The notes below the pieces were generated by a model. It made no database searches. It saw only the letters and a program-made list of their open reading frames with translations, and was not told the origin of the DNA. Made by a program: the position numbers and the translations under genes. DNA of 64,000 nucleotides from Winogradskyella psychrotolerans RS-3 (GTDB lineage: Bacteria > Bacteroidota > Bacteroidia > Flavobacteriales > Flavobacteriaceae), in the NCBI RefSeq assembly GCF_000427335.1, contig NZ_ATMR01000164.1, positions 1 through 64,000 of the forward strand, in the 5' to 3' direction. Position 1 is the first letter of the stretch; each line of letters opens with the position of its first letter. Shown here piece after piece: positions 44,735 through 54,512 of the stretch.

Positions 44735-47089
44735 TTACCTGTACTTTAATTTTTCGTCCTTACTCCATATTCCCCAACGTGCTCCCAATTCTCCTTCAAC
44801 CCGCACTTTCCAAGATTCATCAAACGATGAAAAATGAAACAATTCTACTCCTTCTTTATGGGACCAATCTTGAGTTTGTATGAAATATTTCATGGCATTA
44901 ATTTGAGAGGGGTGAGCATCGTCATTTGCTGCTCCTTGACTCGGCCAACCTGTTTCTGTTATAATTATGCGTTTCCCTTTGGCGAAATGTTTTGTAATCG
45001 CATGCATTTCTCGTAAATACTGTAAAGAATCATCAATACTAAAACCTTCCCAAAACGGATAACAATTAGCAAGTATAACATCCGTTGCAGCGACTAAATT
45101 TGGACGCTTATGATATTCGAAATAGGTATCTACATATCCAACAGGAATATCCATGTCCGATAAAGCTTGTTTCACTCTATTAATGTAAACGATTAAGGCG
45201 TCTTCAGAAACATCTCCACGTAACAATACTTCGTTCCCAACAGCTGCGATATCAACAAAACCAGCTTTAGCCAATTTTATCAAGGTTTCAATTTCTCTCT
45301 CATTTCTAACTTCATCGTCACTTATCCATGCACCAACAATAGATTTCAATCCTTTTTCGTGAGCTATTTCCGGTATCAGTTCATTTCCTTCTGTACAAGA
45401 AAATGAACGAATCCATTTTGTATAAGGTGAAATAATATTCATACGTCTACGAATTTGAGACTCTGTTAGTATATCATCTATATCTTGACCTTCAGCATAA
45501 GGACTAAAACATAAACCGTGAAGTTTCGCATTTAATTTTTCTCGAAAAAGCATTTGTGCTTGCTCAACACTTTTATTAGTAAAGTCAATTTCTTTGTAAT
45601 CCTCTAATTTAATATCGCTATTAATTACTGAAAGTAGATTACCTACCCCATATGCCGAAGACTGTTGTCTTGATTTCTTTTTGGCTTTACGATTTTGTAA
45701 TTCAGCACTAATTTCCATAGCGCGTGCTTCCGTAAGATCATAGCCTCTCATTACATACATCGCAATTGCAGTTCCTAATATTGGAAAAGCCGAAAAGAAA
45801 AACCTAAGTCCTGTAACGGCTCCTTCTGGTTGAGTTGCTGCATCTGGAGTAAAATCTACAGCCCACATAATTAGAGCACTTAAACCTCCTGCAATGGCAA
45901 AACCAAATTTTACCATCCACCAATAAATGGCTCCAAAAATGCCTTCGCGACGCTGACCAAAGTTTAATTCATCTAAATCACAAACATCAGCAGTCATAGA
46001 CATCATAAGTGTAAAAAGACCCCCGATACCAAATGAGAAAAATGGTAATGCGAATAAAAACATATAGGGTTTCCCTGGAATGAACAAAAACCACAACATT
46101 ATGTAACCTATTATTGAGATTCCTTGAGACACCAAGAACGCTTGTTTCTTGCCTATTTTTTTAGACATTCGTTCTACAATAGGGATTACAACGAACGTTG
46201 TAACCAAAGCACCTACACTTCCAAATAAGGTCGGCCAAATCCAAGCTGCACCGGCATCACCATTAAAGAGGTAATAAACAATTATAAAAAATGAAAATGC
46301 AGCAACAGTATTAAAGGCATTAAAAACTAAAAACGTAGCAATACATAACTTTCTAAATGGTTCTAATTTAAAAGCTTCTTGAAATCCTTTGAGTATTTTC
46401 TTTAAACTTCCTCCTACACCTCTTAGATTTAGTGGTTCTAGATTATCATCATTTAAAGTAGATTTATCTTTTATAAAAATCGCAGGAACCATAGCTAAAA
46501 TAGAACAAACTATAGCAACCCAAATGGCTAATGTTCTTGTAGCGACATCACCAGACTCAAACCAAGATGGATCGTACATAATGACCCATAACCATGGCGC
46601 TAAAACCCAAGCCCATTGTCCAATCCATTGTGCAACAGCCATAATATTGGTACGCTCATGGAAATCATCACTCATCTCGTAACCCATAGCTACATAGGGT
46701 ACGCTAAAAATTGTTAAGCCTAAATAAAATACTAAAGACCAAATTAAGTAATACCAAAAGTTATAATCTAATGTATCCTCTCTATGAAGTTGCCACATTA
46801 AGGCAAATGAAATTCCCATGATTATGGCTCCAAGAAATACATAATGACGTCTTCTTCCCCATTTAGACCTTGTATTATCAGAAATATACCCCATAATTGG
46901 ATCTGTAATAGAATCAAAAATACGAGGTAGAAAATATAAAATTCCCCACATCCACGTCGGAAATCCTAGATCTTTCACTAGTACCACCATAAATATTCCT
47001 AAAGCAGCAGGAAACATTTGATTTGCTAACATACCTAATCCAAAGGCAATTTTTTTTCCCATTGGTACTTTACTTGCTGTTTTAGACAT
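44735..47089 (-). CDS. MFS/GPH-type sugar transporter fused to a cytoplasmic GH17 beta-1,3-glucanase-like domain
   Basis: A 784-aa fusion. Residues about 1-455 form twelve membrane helices of the GPH (MelB-like) sugar-symporter branch (DSITDPIMGYISDNTRSKWGR; last helix PILGTAIAMYVM). A charged linker (RKAKKKSRQQ, about 460-520) follows, then a GH17 TIM barrel (about 525-784) with proton donor AVGNEVLL (Glu620) and nucleophile IITETGWPSQG (Glu712). With an even number of helices and a basic linker, the GH17 domain should face the cytoplasm. Predicted role: import of laminari-oligosaccharides across the inner membrane and immediate cleavage or transglycosylation. It is next to GH30 (38-bp gap) in the glucan operon. 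An ORF fusion is certain; the coupling is inferred. Confidence 0.9.
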   Translation of the reverse strand: MSKTASKVPMGKKIAFGLGMLANQMFPAALGIFMVVLVKDLGFPTWMWGILYFLPRIFDSITDPIMGYISDNTRSKWGRRRHYVFLGAIIMGISFALMWQLHREDTLDYNFWYYLIWSLVFYLGLTIFSVPYVAMGYEMSDDFHERTNIMAVAQWIGQWAWVLAPWLWVIMYDPSWFESGDVATRTLAIWVAIVCSILAMVPAIFIKDKSTLNDDNLEPLNLRGVGGSLKKILKGFQEAFKLEPFRKLCIATFLVFNAFNTVAAFSFFIIVYYLFNGDAGAAWIWPTLFGSVGALVTTFVVIPIVERMSKKIGKKQAFLVSQGISIIGYIMLWFLFIPGKPYMFLFALPFFSFGIGGLFTLMMSMTADVCDLDELNFGQRREGIFGAIYWWMVKFGFAIAGGLSALIMWAVDFTPDAATQPEGAVTGLRFFFSAFPILGTAIAMYVMRGYDLTEARAMEISAELQNRKAKKKSRQQSSAYGVGNLLSVINSDIKLEDYKEIDFTNKSVEQAQMLFREKLNAKLHGLCFSPYAEGQDIDDILTESQIRRRMNIISPYTKWIRSFSCTEGNELIPEIAHEKGLKSIVGAWISDDEVRNEREIETLIKLAKAGFVDIAAVGNEVLLRGDVSEDALIVYINRVKQALSDMDIPVGYVDTYFEYHKRPNLVAATDVILANCYPFWEGFSIDDSLQYLREMHAITKHFAKGKRIIITETGWPSQGAANDDAHPSQINAMKYFIQTQDWSHKEGVELFHFSSFDESWKVRVEGELGARWGIWSKDEKLKYR

Positions 47090-47127
47090 AGTAGCGGTTT
47101 TAAATTAGTTAAGTAATTATATAGTTT

Positions 47128-48630
47128 TTAAAATTGTGGTATTAGAACAGTTTGAATGGCTTGGGCATTAATTTTAATAGTTACAAGCTTATCATTAAGG
47201 TTTAAAGCGAAGTTCTTTTCGGTACTACCTTCGTTGAAAAGCACTACAGCTATTGACCCATCAGGGTTTTGCGCCGCAGTAATCATTAATTCTGTATCAG
47301 GATTTTCTACTCCGATTACTTGTGCTTCTGGTCTAATATATTTGCTAAAATGTGCCATAGTATAATATAAGGGTGTAAAATAAACCTCATCGTTATCTGG
47401 GTCTACAATTACTGGTGCAACACACCAATTTTCAAACCAATTTGGTCCGCCTTGTTTATCGAGTACCATATTCCAATCTATCCAACCGTCAACCCAATTA
47501 TTAAGACAACCTATGATATCTCTTGCATATCTATGTACAGGCGCATATTTAGTATGTAAATGTTTATCCTCTGCAGATGCCCAATCCCAACCCCAATCAG
47601 TTGCTTCTTTTCTCCAATACCAAGCGTCATCTTGCCATTTAGGAATTTCAGAATCTACACAGCCCTCAGTTTCAATTAAATATTTATTGGGTGCTTTATT
47701 ATGTGCATATTGTAATTCTTCTGGAAAATAATCATAAGTGCTCTCATACCAATGCACAGCTAATCCTGCAAAATATTTTGAAGAAGCCTCGTCTTTATAC
47801 ATTTCATCAACCCATTCTTTTATGCCTTTTCTGTTCTGATCATATCCCAAAATATTGATGCTACCGTATCCATTAGCTTCTAATTTTGGTCCTAAATGGT
47901 TTTGAACAAAATCGGTTTCTTCTTCTGGCGTAAAGTGCATACTTTCCCAGTTAGTACCATTGCCATGAGGTTCATTAACGGGCGTTAATCCCCAAATATC
48001 AATACCTTCAGCTTTATAAGCATCTAGATATTTTGAAAAATATAGAGCGAATACATCGTAATATTTTGGCAATAATTTCCCTCCAACGTAGTCCTGATTG
48101 TCTTTCATCCAAGGTGGTGACGACCAAGGCGAAGAAATTATTTTAAATCCATCTTTTGAAATTGCTTGGGCATCTTTAATCAGCGGTATCAAGTCATCTC
48201 TATCATCATCAATATTGAAACTCTTTAATTCCATATCATCTGCCTCAGGTGCATAGGTGTAATTACTTAAAGAAAAGTCACAAGACGCAATATGAGTTCT
48301 TGTCAGTGAGTACCGCGCTCCATCTTCACCGAAATAAGCTTCAATAATAGTATCTCTATTTTTTTTACTCAATCTATTAAGTAAATAAGCCGTGGACTCC
48401 GTAAAAGAGCCTCCAAAACCTGTTATGGTCTGAAACTTTTTCTCAGGTAAGATCTTTATAACTGAAGCTGTATCAATTGAAGATAACTCAGTAATCTTGG
48501 TTAATGAATTTCCACTTGCCGAAGTTTCATAAATTTCAACTTTCAAATCTTTATTTTCCTTTTTCTCAGAAGTACAACTCATTACTGTAAGTATTAAGAC
48601 TGCCAATATTGAATATTTTGGTATTTTCAT
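47128..48630 (-). CDS. GH30 family lipoprotein, probable exo-beta-1,6-glucosidase of laminarin
   Basis: A 500-aa lipoprotein (lipobox LTVMSC) with a GH30 barrel beginning QTITGFGGSFTEST. The acid/base is the Glu in TPVNEPHG (Glu220), the nucleophile the Glu in IETEGC (Glu322), and the family C-terminal beta-sandwich ends the chain. In marine Formosa, a GH30 from a laminarin locus removes beta-1,6-linked glucose side chains, so that is the expected role here. Subfamily and specificity cannot be proven from sequence. It is anchored at the periplasmic side of the outer membrane or exposed outside; the signal after the Cys was not resolved. It is 192 bp downstream of the GH17 lipoprotein gene. 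Confidence 0.88.
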   Translation of the reverse strand: MKIPKYSILAVLILTVMSCTSEKKENKDLKVEIYETSASGNSLTKITELSSIDTASVIKILPEKKFQTITGFGGSFTESTAYLLNRLSKKNRDTIIEAYFGEDGARYSLTRTHIASCDFSLSNYTYAPEADDMELKSFNIDDDRDDLIPLIKDAQAISKDGFKIISSPWSSPPWMKDNQDYVGGKLLPKYYDVFALYFSKYLDAYKAEGIDIWGLTPVNEPHGNGTNWESMHFTPEEETDFVQNHLGPKLEANGYGSINILGYDQNRKGIKEWVDEMYKDEASSKYFAGLAVHWYESTYDYFPEELQYAHNKAPNKYLIETEGCVDSEIPKWQDDAWYWRKEATDWGWDWASAEDKHLHTKYAPVHRYARDIIGCLNNWVDGWIDWNMVLDKQGGPNWFENWCVAPVIVDPDNDEVYFTPLYYTMAHFSKYIRPEAQVIGVENPDTELMITAAQNPDGSIAVVLFNEGSTEKNFALNLNDKLVTIKINAQAIQTVLIPQF

Positions 48631-48822
48631 ATCGTATACTTTTTTGATTGTATCATTATTCTATGGTGTTTATATTGTCTTAAATATTTTATAAAAATAT
48701 CACCTAGATAGTGTTAATTAAACAGTCCTCACTTAGACTCGTCTATTTCTTTAAGAATTTGTTAGGCAAAAAACTTTTAAAAATAAAGCAAGTAAAATAA
48801 CTTTTACATGGTTAGGATATTT

Positions 48823-50103
48823 CTATTTTGGATATTCTGTATTTGGCACTAAAACATCTTTCATCAAGGTTTCAATATTACCATCATATGTTTTCGTAAT
48901 CGGTTTTCCGTCTCTCGTTAAATCTTTGAACGCTTCTTTATCTACCAAATTCCATAGAGGATATTTAGCTTCACTTTTTAAGTTAATTAATCCAAAATGA
49001 TTTTCAGAACCTAAGGGATTTTGACCATCTTTCCATTGCTCATCAAAAGCTTCGAAATAGAAACATGCAATTTTATTAGTATTAGTCCACTCTCGTAAAT
49101 GGTTGTAATAAAGTCCTTGTTTATACTCGTCTGTTGCTCTTGATCCTGCTTTTCCATAATGACCATCTGAGATAGAAGCCCAACCTGTTTCTCCAATATG
49201 AATGGGTTTATTAACCCCAATACTTTTCATATAATTTGCTACACTATCATATTGTCTTTTAGCGAAATCTACAGCTCGTAACATGGCTGCATCAACTTTT
49301 TCTTTATCTGATAAATTTTCTTCTTGCTCTGGCACCTTCCAAAAATCCGAATTGTAATGCGATTGGTGATATGGATAGGTATGCATAGAGATAAAATCGA
49401 CCGCATTTGCTATTTTTTCTAAATCTTCTGTATGATAAATTGGATCACCTCCTCCCCAAGATGAAAAATCATCTGAACTTGTGATCCATAAATCTGCTGG
49501 TAAATCTTCTGTTTTTTTCAAATCTTGCAGATGGGTTACCCATTTTAAAATAATACATGGTTGCACATAATAACTTGTTGCCCATTTTACCATCGCTTCA
49601 TTTCCAACCGCTAAAATCTTTACGATGTCTGGATATTGTTTTGCGAGTGCAACAGCCGTATCTACTTCTAAAGAATTTCGTTCACTTTCTTGGCTATGAT
49701 CTGGTTCACCCGCTTCCCAATTAAAAGCGTTTTTACAATCAATCCAAATACCAAGCATAACATACATCTCAAAAGTAGCATCTTCCTTTTTTAGTTCGTC
49801 TATTGCTTTTAGCAGATTTGCAGCTTGATCGAAATGAACATTATACGTTCTAAGCACTTTTACTCCCATAACATTGAGGATTTTCATATCCTCTTTTAGC
49901 TCTAGAATTGTAGGCTGAACATCTCTATTCGTTTCCCTATAGCCACCGTAAGAAATTGCTAAATAGTCTGGATTACCTAATATATCTTTAGCAGTCATTT
50001 CTTTCATCATTTGATTTACAACACTTTTATCTTTTTTATTTTCATTGCAAGACATTATAAATACGGCTACAAATACACCAAGCACGATTAATTTTAATTT
50101 CAT
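48823..50103 (-). CDS. GH17 family lipoprotein, endo-beta-1,3-glucanase-like
   Basis: A 426-aa lipoprotein (lipobox VFIMSC). The clan GH-A barrel shows the proton donor AVGNEAMVKW (Glu169) and nucleophile HIGETGW (Glu305), matching GH17; the substrate-lining YRETNRDVQPTI segment near the start is the usual first strand region. It is separate from and only distantly like the GH17 domain of the transporter fusion. It should cut beta-1,3 main chains of laminarin after branch removal. It is 12 bp downstream of the phosphorylase-like gene, so it shares its transcript. Confidence 0.88.
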   Translation of the reverse strand: MKLKLIVLGVFVAVFIMSCNENKKDKSVVNQMMKEMTAKDILGNPDYLAISYGGYRETNRDVQPTILELKEDMKILNVMGVKVLRTYNVHFDQAANLLKAIDELKKEDATFEMYVMLGIWIDCKNAFNWEAGEPDHSQESERNSLEVDTAVALAKQYPDIVKILAVGNEAMVKWATSYYVQPCIILKWVTHLQDLKKTEDLPADLWITSSDDFSSWGGGDPIYHTEDLEKIANAVDFISMHTYPYHQSHYNSDFWKVPEQEENLSDKEKVDAAMLRAVDFAKRQYDSVANYMKSIGVNKPIHIGETGWASISDGHYGKAGSRATDEYKQGLYYNHLREWTNTNKIACFYFEAFDEQWKDGQNPLGSENHFGLINLKSEAKYPLWNLVDKEAFKDLTRDGKPITKTYDGNIETLMKDVLVPNTEYPK

Positions 50104-50115
50104 TGTCTTACATTT

Positions 50116-53100
50116 TTATTTTAAATAACCTGAACTAATATGTGCTATAATTTTAGTCACCTCACCTGTTCGCATAAAAATTTTAGCGCTCGTTGCGGGA
50201 TCAATTTTTAAACTCTCAAATATTTTGATACTTCCATCTTTTAAAGAAATTTCTAGACTATCTTTTTCCGAAATCTGATAAACAATAGGTACTTGGCAAT
50301 ACGTAAATCCTAATGATCCTTTGACCATTTCAATCGTTTTCTTCTCTTTAAAAACATCGGTATAGTTGAAGCTAGTGGCTTCATTAAAGAATTCTCTTTT
50401 TCTTAACAGACATGGATTAAAAATCAACTTTCCTTCAGAAACAAAAATTCCTAACTCTCCAAAGCGACTTAAAACATCTTCTTTTACTTGGCCTGTCATC
50501 CCTGGTTGTTGTGCTCCTTTACCACCTGGTGTATGTGAGTAAGGATCGGTTGGGAATGCACCATATAATTCTGGTGATTTATGTACCCCTATACCTGCAT
50601 TTATTTCGTAAAAATGCTCTAATAACCTACTTACTAAAACATCACTTTCACCATCATTAACAGCCTTAATACACGATTCTTGCACTGCTAATAACAATTT
50701 AGAAACCATATGCCAATATATAGACCCTAATCCTTCGTACCCATAAAATGTACCTGATCTACCTGTAAATGCTTTGTGATTAAATACAGCTTCAAAAGCT
50801 TGTAACACTTTTGATGTATCTGATTGTACAAGTGACTTATATTTTGTTTCAGAAAGTTTTTCTAATGCTGAAGTAACATCACTAGCATTTTTAAAGTTGC
50901 CATTAAAATGATACTCACCATTTACATCCTTTTCGAGGATTTGAACATTACCATCCTTTACTAATGCTTGCATTAATTGAGAGGAATGTACGTGGTCTTT
51001 AGAAATTGTATTTCGATCTAAAAACCCTTTGAGTTCTTTATTTGGGTATAGTATATAACTGTACTGATCTTCTCTAAAAAGTTTACTTTGTTTTAGGCCA
51101 TCTAAGACCTCTAATGTTTCTTTAGTATTTAAATATCCTGAACTTAAAACAGCAACCTGACCTTCTAGCATTTCGCTTAAATATGAAATAGAAACAGAAT
51201 CATCATTTACAGTGACTAAATTGTAGGCGTGATATAAGTTATCTGAGCGTTTGTTAGCTCTGATAGAATGCTCTAAAAAAGATTTACTAATGCTAACAAA
51301 ATCTTTTAATCTACTAATTGAAAGTGTTGATTTTCTACCCGAAAATGCGTGTTCGTAGATACGTGTTCTAAACTCACTACCTGCTTTTCCTAGGTTATCT
51401 AATATTATTTTTTTATCTGAATCATTAATTGATGCAGACAATAAATTTTTATTGTTTTCAAAAGTTTCTAACACACTATTAAAGAAATCAAAGATCTCAT
51501 TTGAGATTTCTACCTCATCAATAGTAGTTGAACCTAACAATTCCTCAAAGAAATTGAAAAAACGTCTCAAATAATAAAGCGTAACCATGGATACTCCATT
51601 ACCAACTAAGGCATTGTTTGCATCATTCCATTCTGGACGTTGTGTATTCATCCAAATACCACCTTCAGGAATGAAATTAGACAATTTTGCTAATGAAGTT
51701 GCTAAGATTTTTTCGACAAAATTTGCCTTTATAATAAATCTATTCTCATCTCTAAGTAAGGCACCATCTGCTCCTAATTGCTCGCGTTCTTCGTTAATTT
51801 TATGATCTAATACGTCATCGAAAACAATGGTGTCTTTAGGGTTTTTTAGTAAGTCTTTATACGGCTTTATTTTATAAGGCACATTTGCGTAAACAAATAA
51901 GTCTTTTTTAAAGAAACTGTCTAATTTCCCTGGTTGATGATTTTGGATAAACTCTAAGAACTTAAGCAAGTAAATAATTTGATGATCTCCCCAATAGCCA
52001 ATATAAGACCATGGATCATCTGGTTCTATTGTTTCCCAATCAAATCCGCCTTTTGTTACTCTGTAAGGATTGTAGCCATCAAAGGTTGTTGCGTTTAAGA
52101 ATTTATGAATCATACTTTCAATAAACTGAGGATAAGAATGCGCCAAGGCTTCCCAATTTTGAAATATATCTCTCCAGTTTCCTTCGTAATCTAAAATCTT
52201 AGAACCATCAATTTCGCTTTTAGTGTTAATAGAGAATTTATTCCAAGGTCGACTTGGATCTCCATGACGACGACTAAATTTTAACGGCATATATTCTAAA
52301 CAAAGACGTCTAAAGTTTTTATCGTCACTATTATATGCTATTTTTTTTATTTCTTCTAATGAAAATACCTCTGGAAGTTTTGCCAAAATAGACTCTGATG
52401 TTCGTGCTACTTTCTTATTGGCATTTTCTAGATAATTACTAAAATCCCACTTTTCGATTTTATAATTATCGTCAAAAATACCACCACGCATTATATTAAA
52501 TAACGTATTGGCAAAATGACGTGTATCTCTTAAGCTATCTCCTGTTACTTGAATGGCATCTGAAGCTGCACTTAACTCAATAAGGTTTTCAGTTCCTTTA
52601 TTTATATCTTCATTAACCTTTATGGCTAATGATTTATCATCTCTTATTTGTTTAGATAATAAAGCGATATCTGAATGATTTTTATTGACATCTGTAATAA
52701 ACATCCATTCCTTTGATGCTTCTGAAGTCAACTCAATTTGTGTAGAAATAAAATAAGCTCCTTTTTCTGCTTTTACGTCAACTTCTTCATTTACAGCTTT
52801 ACCTAATCTAAAGTTATTCAGTTGTAAAGATGACACTAAATGTTTTGGATGCTCTAGACCTAAAGACCAAACAACATTTGCTTTTAATGCTTCACTGGCT
52901 TCAGCCTTATCAACCAAAATTGCACTAAGTGCATAGATTCCAAGCCCTGAAGATTTCTCTAATTCATTTCGCTTGTAAGCATCAACTAAATTACTCGATT
53001 GATTTTGAATAAAACTACCTATACCAGCAGGCACAATATTCTGAATACCATCTATAAGAGTAACATTCACAGATTCTTTTGAAGAATTAATTAATGTAGA

Positions 53101-53556
53101 CTTCTTTACAAAACCATATGTATTACTAGAATTCCATTGATATCTAAATGTTAATTCTAAATCGTGATTAATTTCTTCGAAAATCACCGTATTCCCAAAT
53201 CTATTTTTATAAAGATTTTGAGTTATTTTATAGCCTCCTAATGGTCTTATAGATAATGGTTCCCAAATAAATTCTTCGTTATTTTTACGAACTTGAAAAA
53301 TTGATTTGTTGCCGGTAATATCAGCAGATTCTGTTATTTTATCGTCTGTATAGTATGGAAATAAGGCAAACTCAGAATTTTTACGTCCTGCTGATAATCC
53401 GCCGTTACTAGAAATAAACATCCAATGGTTAGAATCGCTTACAATACTCATAAAAAACGGACGCATTTGGTTACTATTTCTAATTTTGAAATAGGTCTCG
53501 TTCTCTATTGTAACTTGTTCTAATTTTACGTCTCTATTTAGTACTGTGTTCTTCAA
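50116..53556 (-). CDS. Large cytoplasmic phosphorylase-like enzyme, probable beta-1,3-glucan phosphorylase (GH149-like)
   Basis: A 1146-aa protein with no signal peptide. An N-terminal beta-sandwich (about 1-290) precedes a long (alpha/alpha)-barrel-like region. Features of GH94-type phosphorylases are seen: TQRPEWNDANNAL (the WND Asp is the general-acid position of that group) and GKGAQQPGMTGQVKEDV near the C-terminus. The size and domain order fit GH149, described as beta-1,3-oligoglucan phosphorylases from Euglena and bacteria. It would split imported oligosaccharides to glucose-1-phosphate and save ATP. This assignment rests on memory of the family and locus logic and is not proven; another phosphorylase clan is possible. 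A hairpin separates it from GH16. Confidence 0.55.
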   Translation of the reverse strand: MKNTVLNRDVKLEQVTIENETYFKIRNSNQMRPFFMSIVSDSNHWMFISSNGGLSAGRKNSEFALFPYYTDDKITESADITGNKSIFQVRKNNEEFIWEPLSIRPLGGYKITQNLYKNRFGNTVIFEEINHDLELTFRYQWNSSNTYGFVKKSTLINSSKESVNVTLIDGIQNIVPAGIGSFIQNQSSNLVDAYKRNELEKSSGLGIYALSAILVDKAEASEALKANVVWSLGLEHPKHLVSSLQLNNFRLGKAVNEEVDVKAEKGAYFISTQIELTSEASKEWMFITDVNKNHSDIALLSKQIRDDKSLAIKVNEDINKGTENLIELSAASDAIQVTGDSLRDTRHFANTLFNIMRGGIFDDNYKIEKWDFSNYLENANKKVARTSESILAKLPEVFSLEEIKKIAYNSDDKNFRRLCLEYMPLKFSRRHGDPSRPWNKFSINTKSEIDGSKILDYEGNWRDIFQNWEALAHSYPQFIESMIHKFLNATTFDGYNPYRVTKGGFDWETIEPDDPWSYIGYWGDHQIIYLLKFLEFIQNHQPGKLDSFFKKDLFVYANVPYKIKPYKDLLKNPKDTIVFDDVLDHKINEEREQLGADGALLRDENRFIIKANFVEKILATSLAKLSNFIPEGGIWMNTQRPEWNDANNALVGNGVSMVTLYYLRRFFNFFEELLGSTTIDEVEISNEIFDFFNSVLETFENNKNLLSASINDSDKKIILDNLGKAGSEFRTRIYEHAFSGRKSTLSISRLKDFVSISKSFLEHSIRANKRSDNLYHAYNLVTVNDDSVSISYLSEMLEGQVAVLSSGYLNTKETLEVLDGLKQSKLFREDQYSYILYPNKELKGFLDRNTISKDHVHSSQLMQALVKDGNVQILEKDVNGEYHFNGNFKNASDVTSALEKLSETKYKSLVQSDTSKVLQAFEAVFNHKAFTGRSGTFYGYEGLGSIYWHMVSKLLLAVQESCIKAVNDGESDVLVSRLLEHFYEINAGIGVHKSPELYGAFPTDPYSHTPGGKGAQQPGMTGQVKEDVLSRFGELGIFVSEGKLIFNPCLLRKREFFNEATSFNYTDVFKEKKTIEMVKGSLGFTYCQVPIVYQISEKDSLEISLKDGSIKIFESLKIDPATSAKIFMRTGEVTKIIAHISSGYLK

Positions 53557-53597
53557 AGTATAAGTCTAGTTAATTTTAGTAATTTTCTTCGGTTATG

Positions 53598-53623
53598 TAA
53601 AAGACCGAGATGAACTCTCGGTC
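53598..53623 (-). terminator. Hairpin between the GH16 and phosphorylase genes (terminator or attenuator)
   Basis: GACCGAGA (53603-53610) and its exact complement (53616-53623) form an 8-bp GC-rich stem with a 5-nt loop. On the minus strand it is followed by TTTTACAT. It is the only such element inside the glucan operon, in an 87-bp gap. Confidence 0.65.
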
Positions 53624-53643
53624 CTCAATAAAATTTGTATTAA

Positions 53644-54477
53644 TTATTCTGCTGAATAAACTCTTACGTAGTCTACTAACATTTCTTGAGGGAATACTGT
53701 AGATGCATTTGGTGACCCTACATAAGATCCTCCTACAGCAACATTCATAATGATATAAAAGTCATCATTGAATACCCATTCTCCTGGAACATCTGCTGGT
53801 GTAATTTGATTATAAAGCACATCATCTACATAATAATTGATATAATTCTCTCCCCATTCAACACCAAAAACATGAAAACCAGTATCAAAACGATCATTCT
53901 CTAATTCATAGGGCTTAGATATTGCTGTCCCACCAGAATACCCTGGTCCATGCACCGCACCACCAACTATAGTTGGTTCTTGTCCGCGATTTTCCATAAT
54001 ATCAATTTCACCAATTTGTGGCCAAACCTCTGTACCATTACTATCATCACCTAACAACCAAAACGCTGGCCAAATGCCTTGTCCCCAAGGTAATTGTATT
54101 CTAGCTTCAAAACGTCCGTGTTTCTGTTCGAATTTACCTCTAGTTAATACTCTAGCCGAAGTATAGTTAGAGCCTTCAAAAGATTCTTGACGCACTGTAA
54201 ATTTAAGCATGCCATCTTCTACTATAATATTCTCTGAACGATCTGTGTAATATTGTAATTCATTATTTCCCCAACCATTTTGACCTGTACCAATATCGTA
54301 ACCCCAAACTGCTGGGTCTGGTGTACCTGGCAAATCAAATTCGTCTGCCATAGTTAAATTAGTAAAATTTGTTACCGTCTGAGTTTCATCTGTTGAACAA
54401 CTCAAAAACGTAACTAGTATAACAGCTGTAAATAAACTTACGGCTACTGATATTTTATTCTTTATTGATGATTCCAT
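53644..54477 (-). CDS. GH16 family laminarinase lipoprotein
   Basis: A 277-aa lipoprotein (lipobox TFLSC) with the GH16 jelly-roll fold. The catalytic block GEIDIMENRG carries nucleophile Glu157 and acid/base Glu162 with the spacing E-x-D-x-x-E characteristic of laminarinases. Flanking aromatic residues (WPAFWLLGDD, GWGNNELQYYTD) fit a beta-1,3-glucan groove, and the chain ends as the compact catalytic domain with no extra module. It makes oligosaccharides from laminarin, probably at the cell surface. It is 35 bp downstream of the module lipoprotein gene and precedes a hairpin. Confidence 0.93.
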   Translation of the reverse strand: MESSIKNKISVAVSLFTAVILVTFLSCSTDETQTVTNFTNLTMADEFDLPGTPDPAVWGYDIGTGQNGWGNNELQYYTDRSENIIVEDGMLKFTVRQESFEGSNYTSARVLTRGKFEQKHGRFEARIQLPWGQGIWPAFWLLGDDSNGTEVWPQIGEIDIMENRGQEPTIVGGAVHGPGYSGGTAISKPYELENDRFDTGFHVFGVEWGENYINYYVDDVLYNQITPADVPGEWVFNDDFYIIMNVAVGGSYVGSPNASTVFPQEMLVDYVRVYSAE

Positions 54478-54512
54478 GTTAATTCTTTTTTGAATATTTT
54501 TAATTTCTAATT

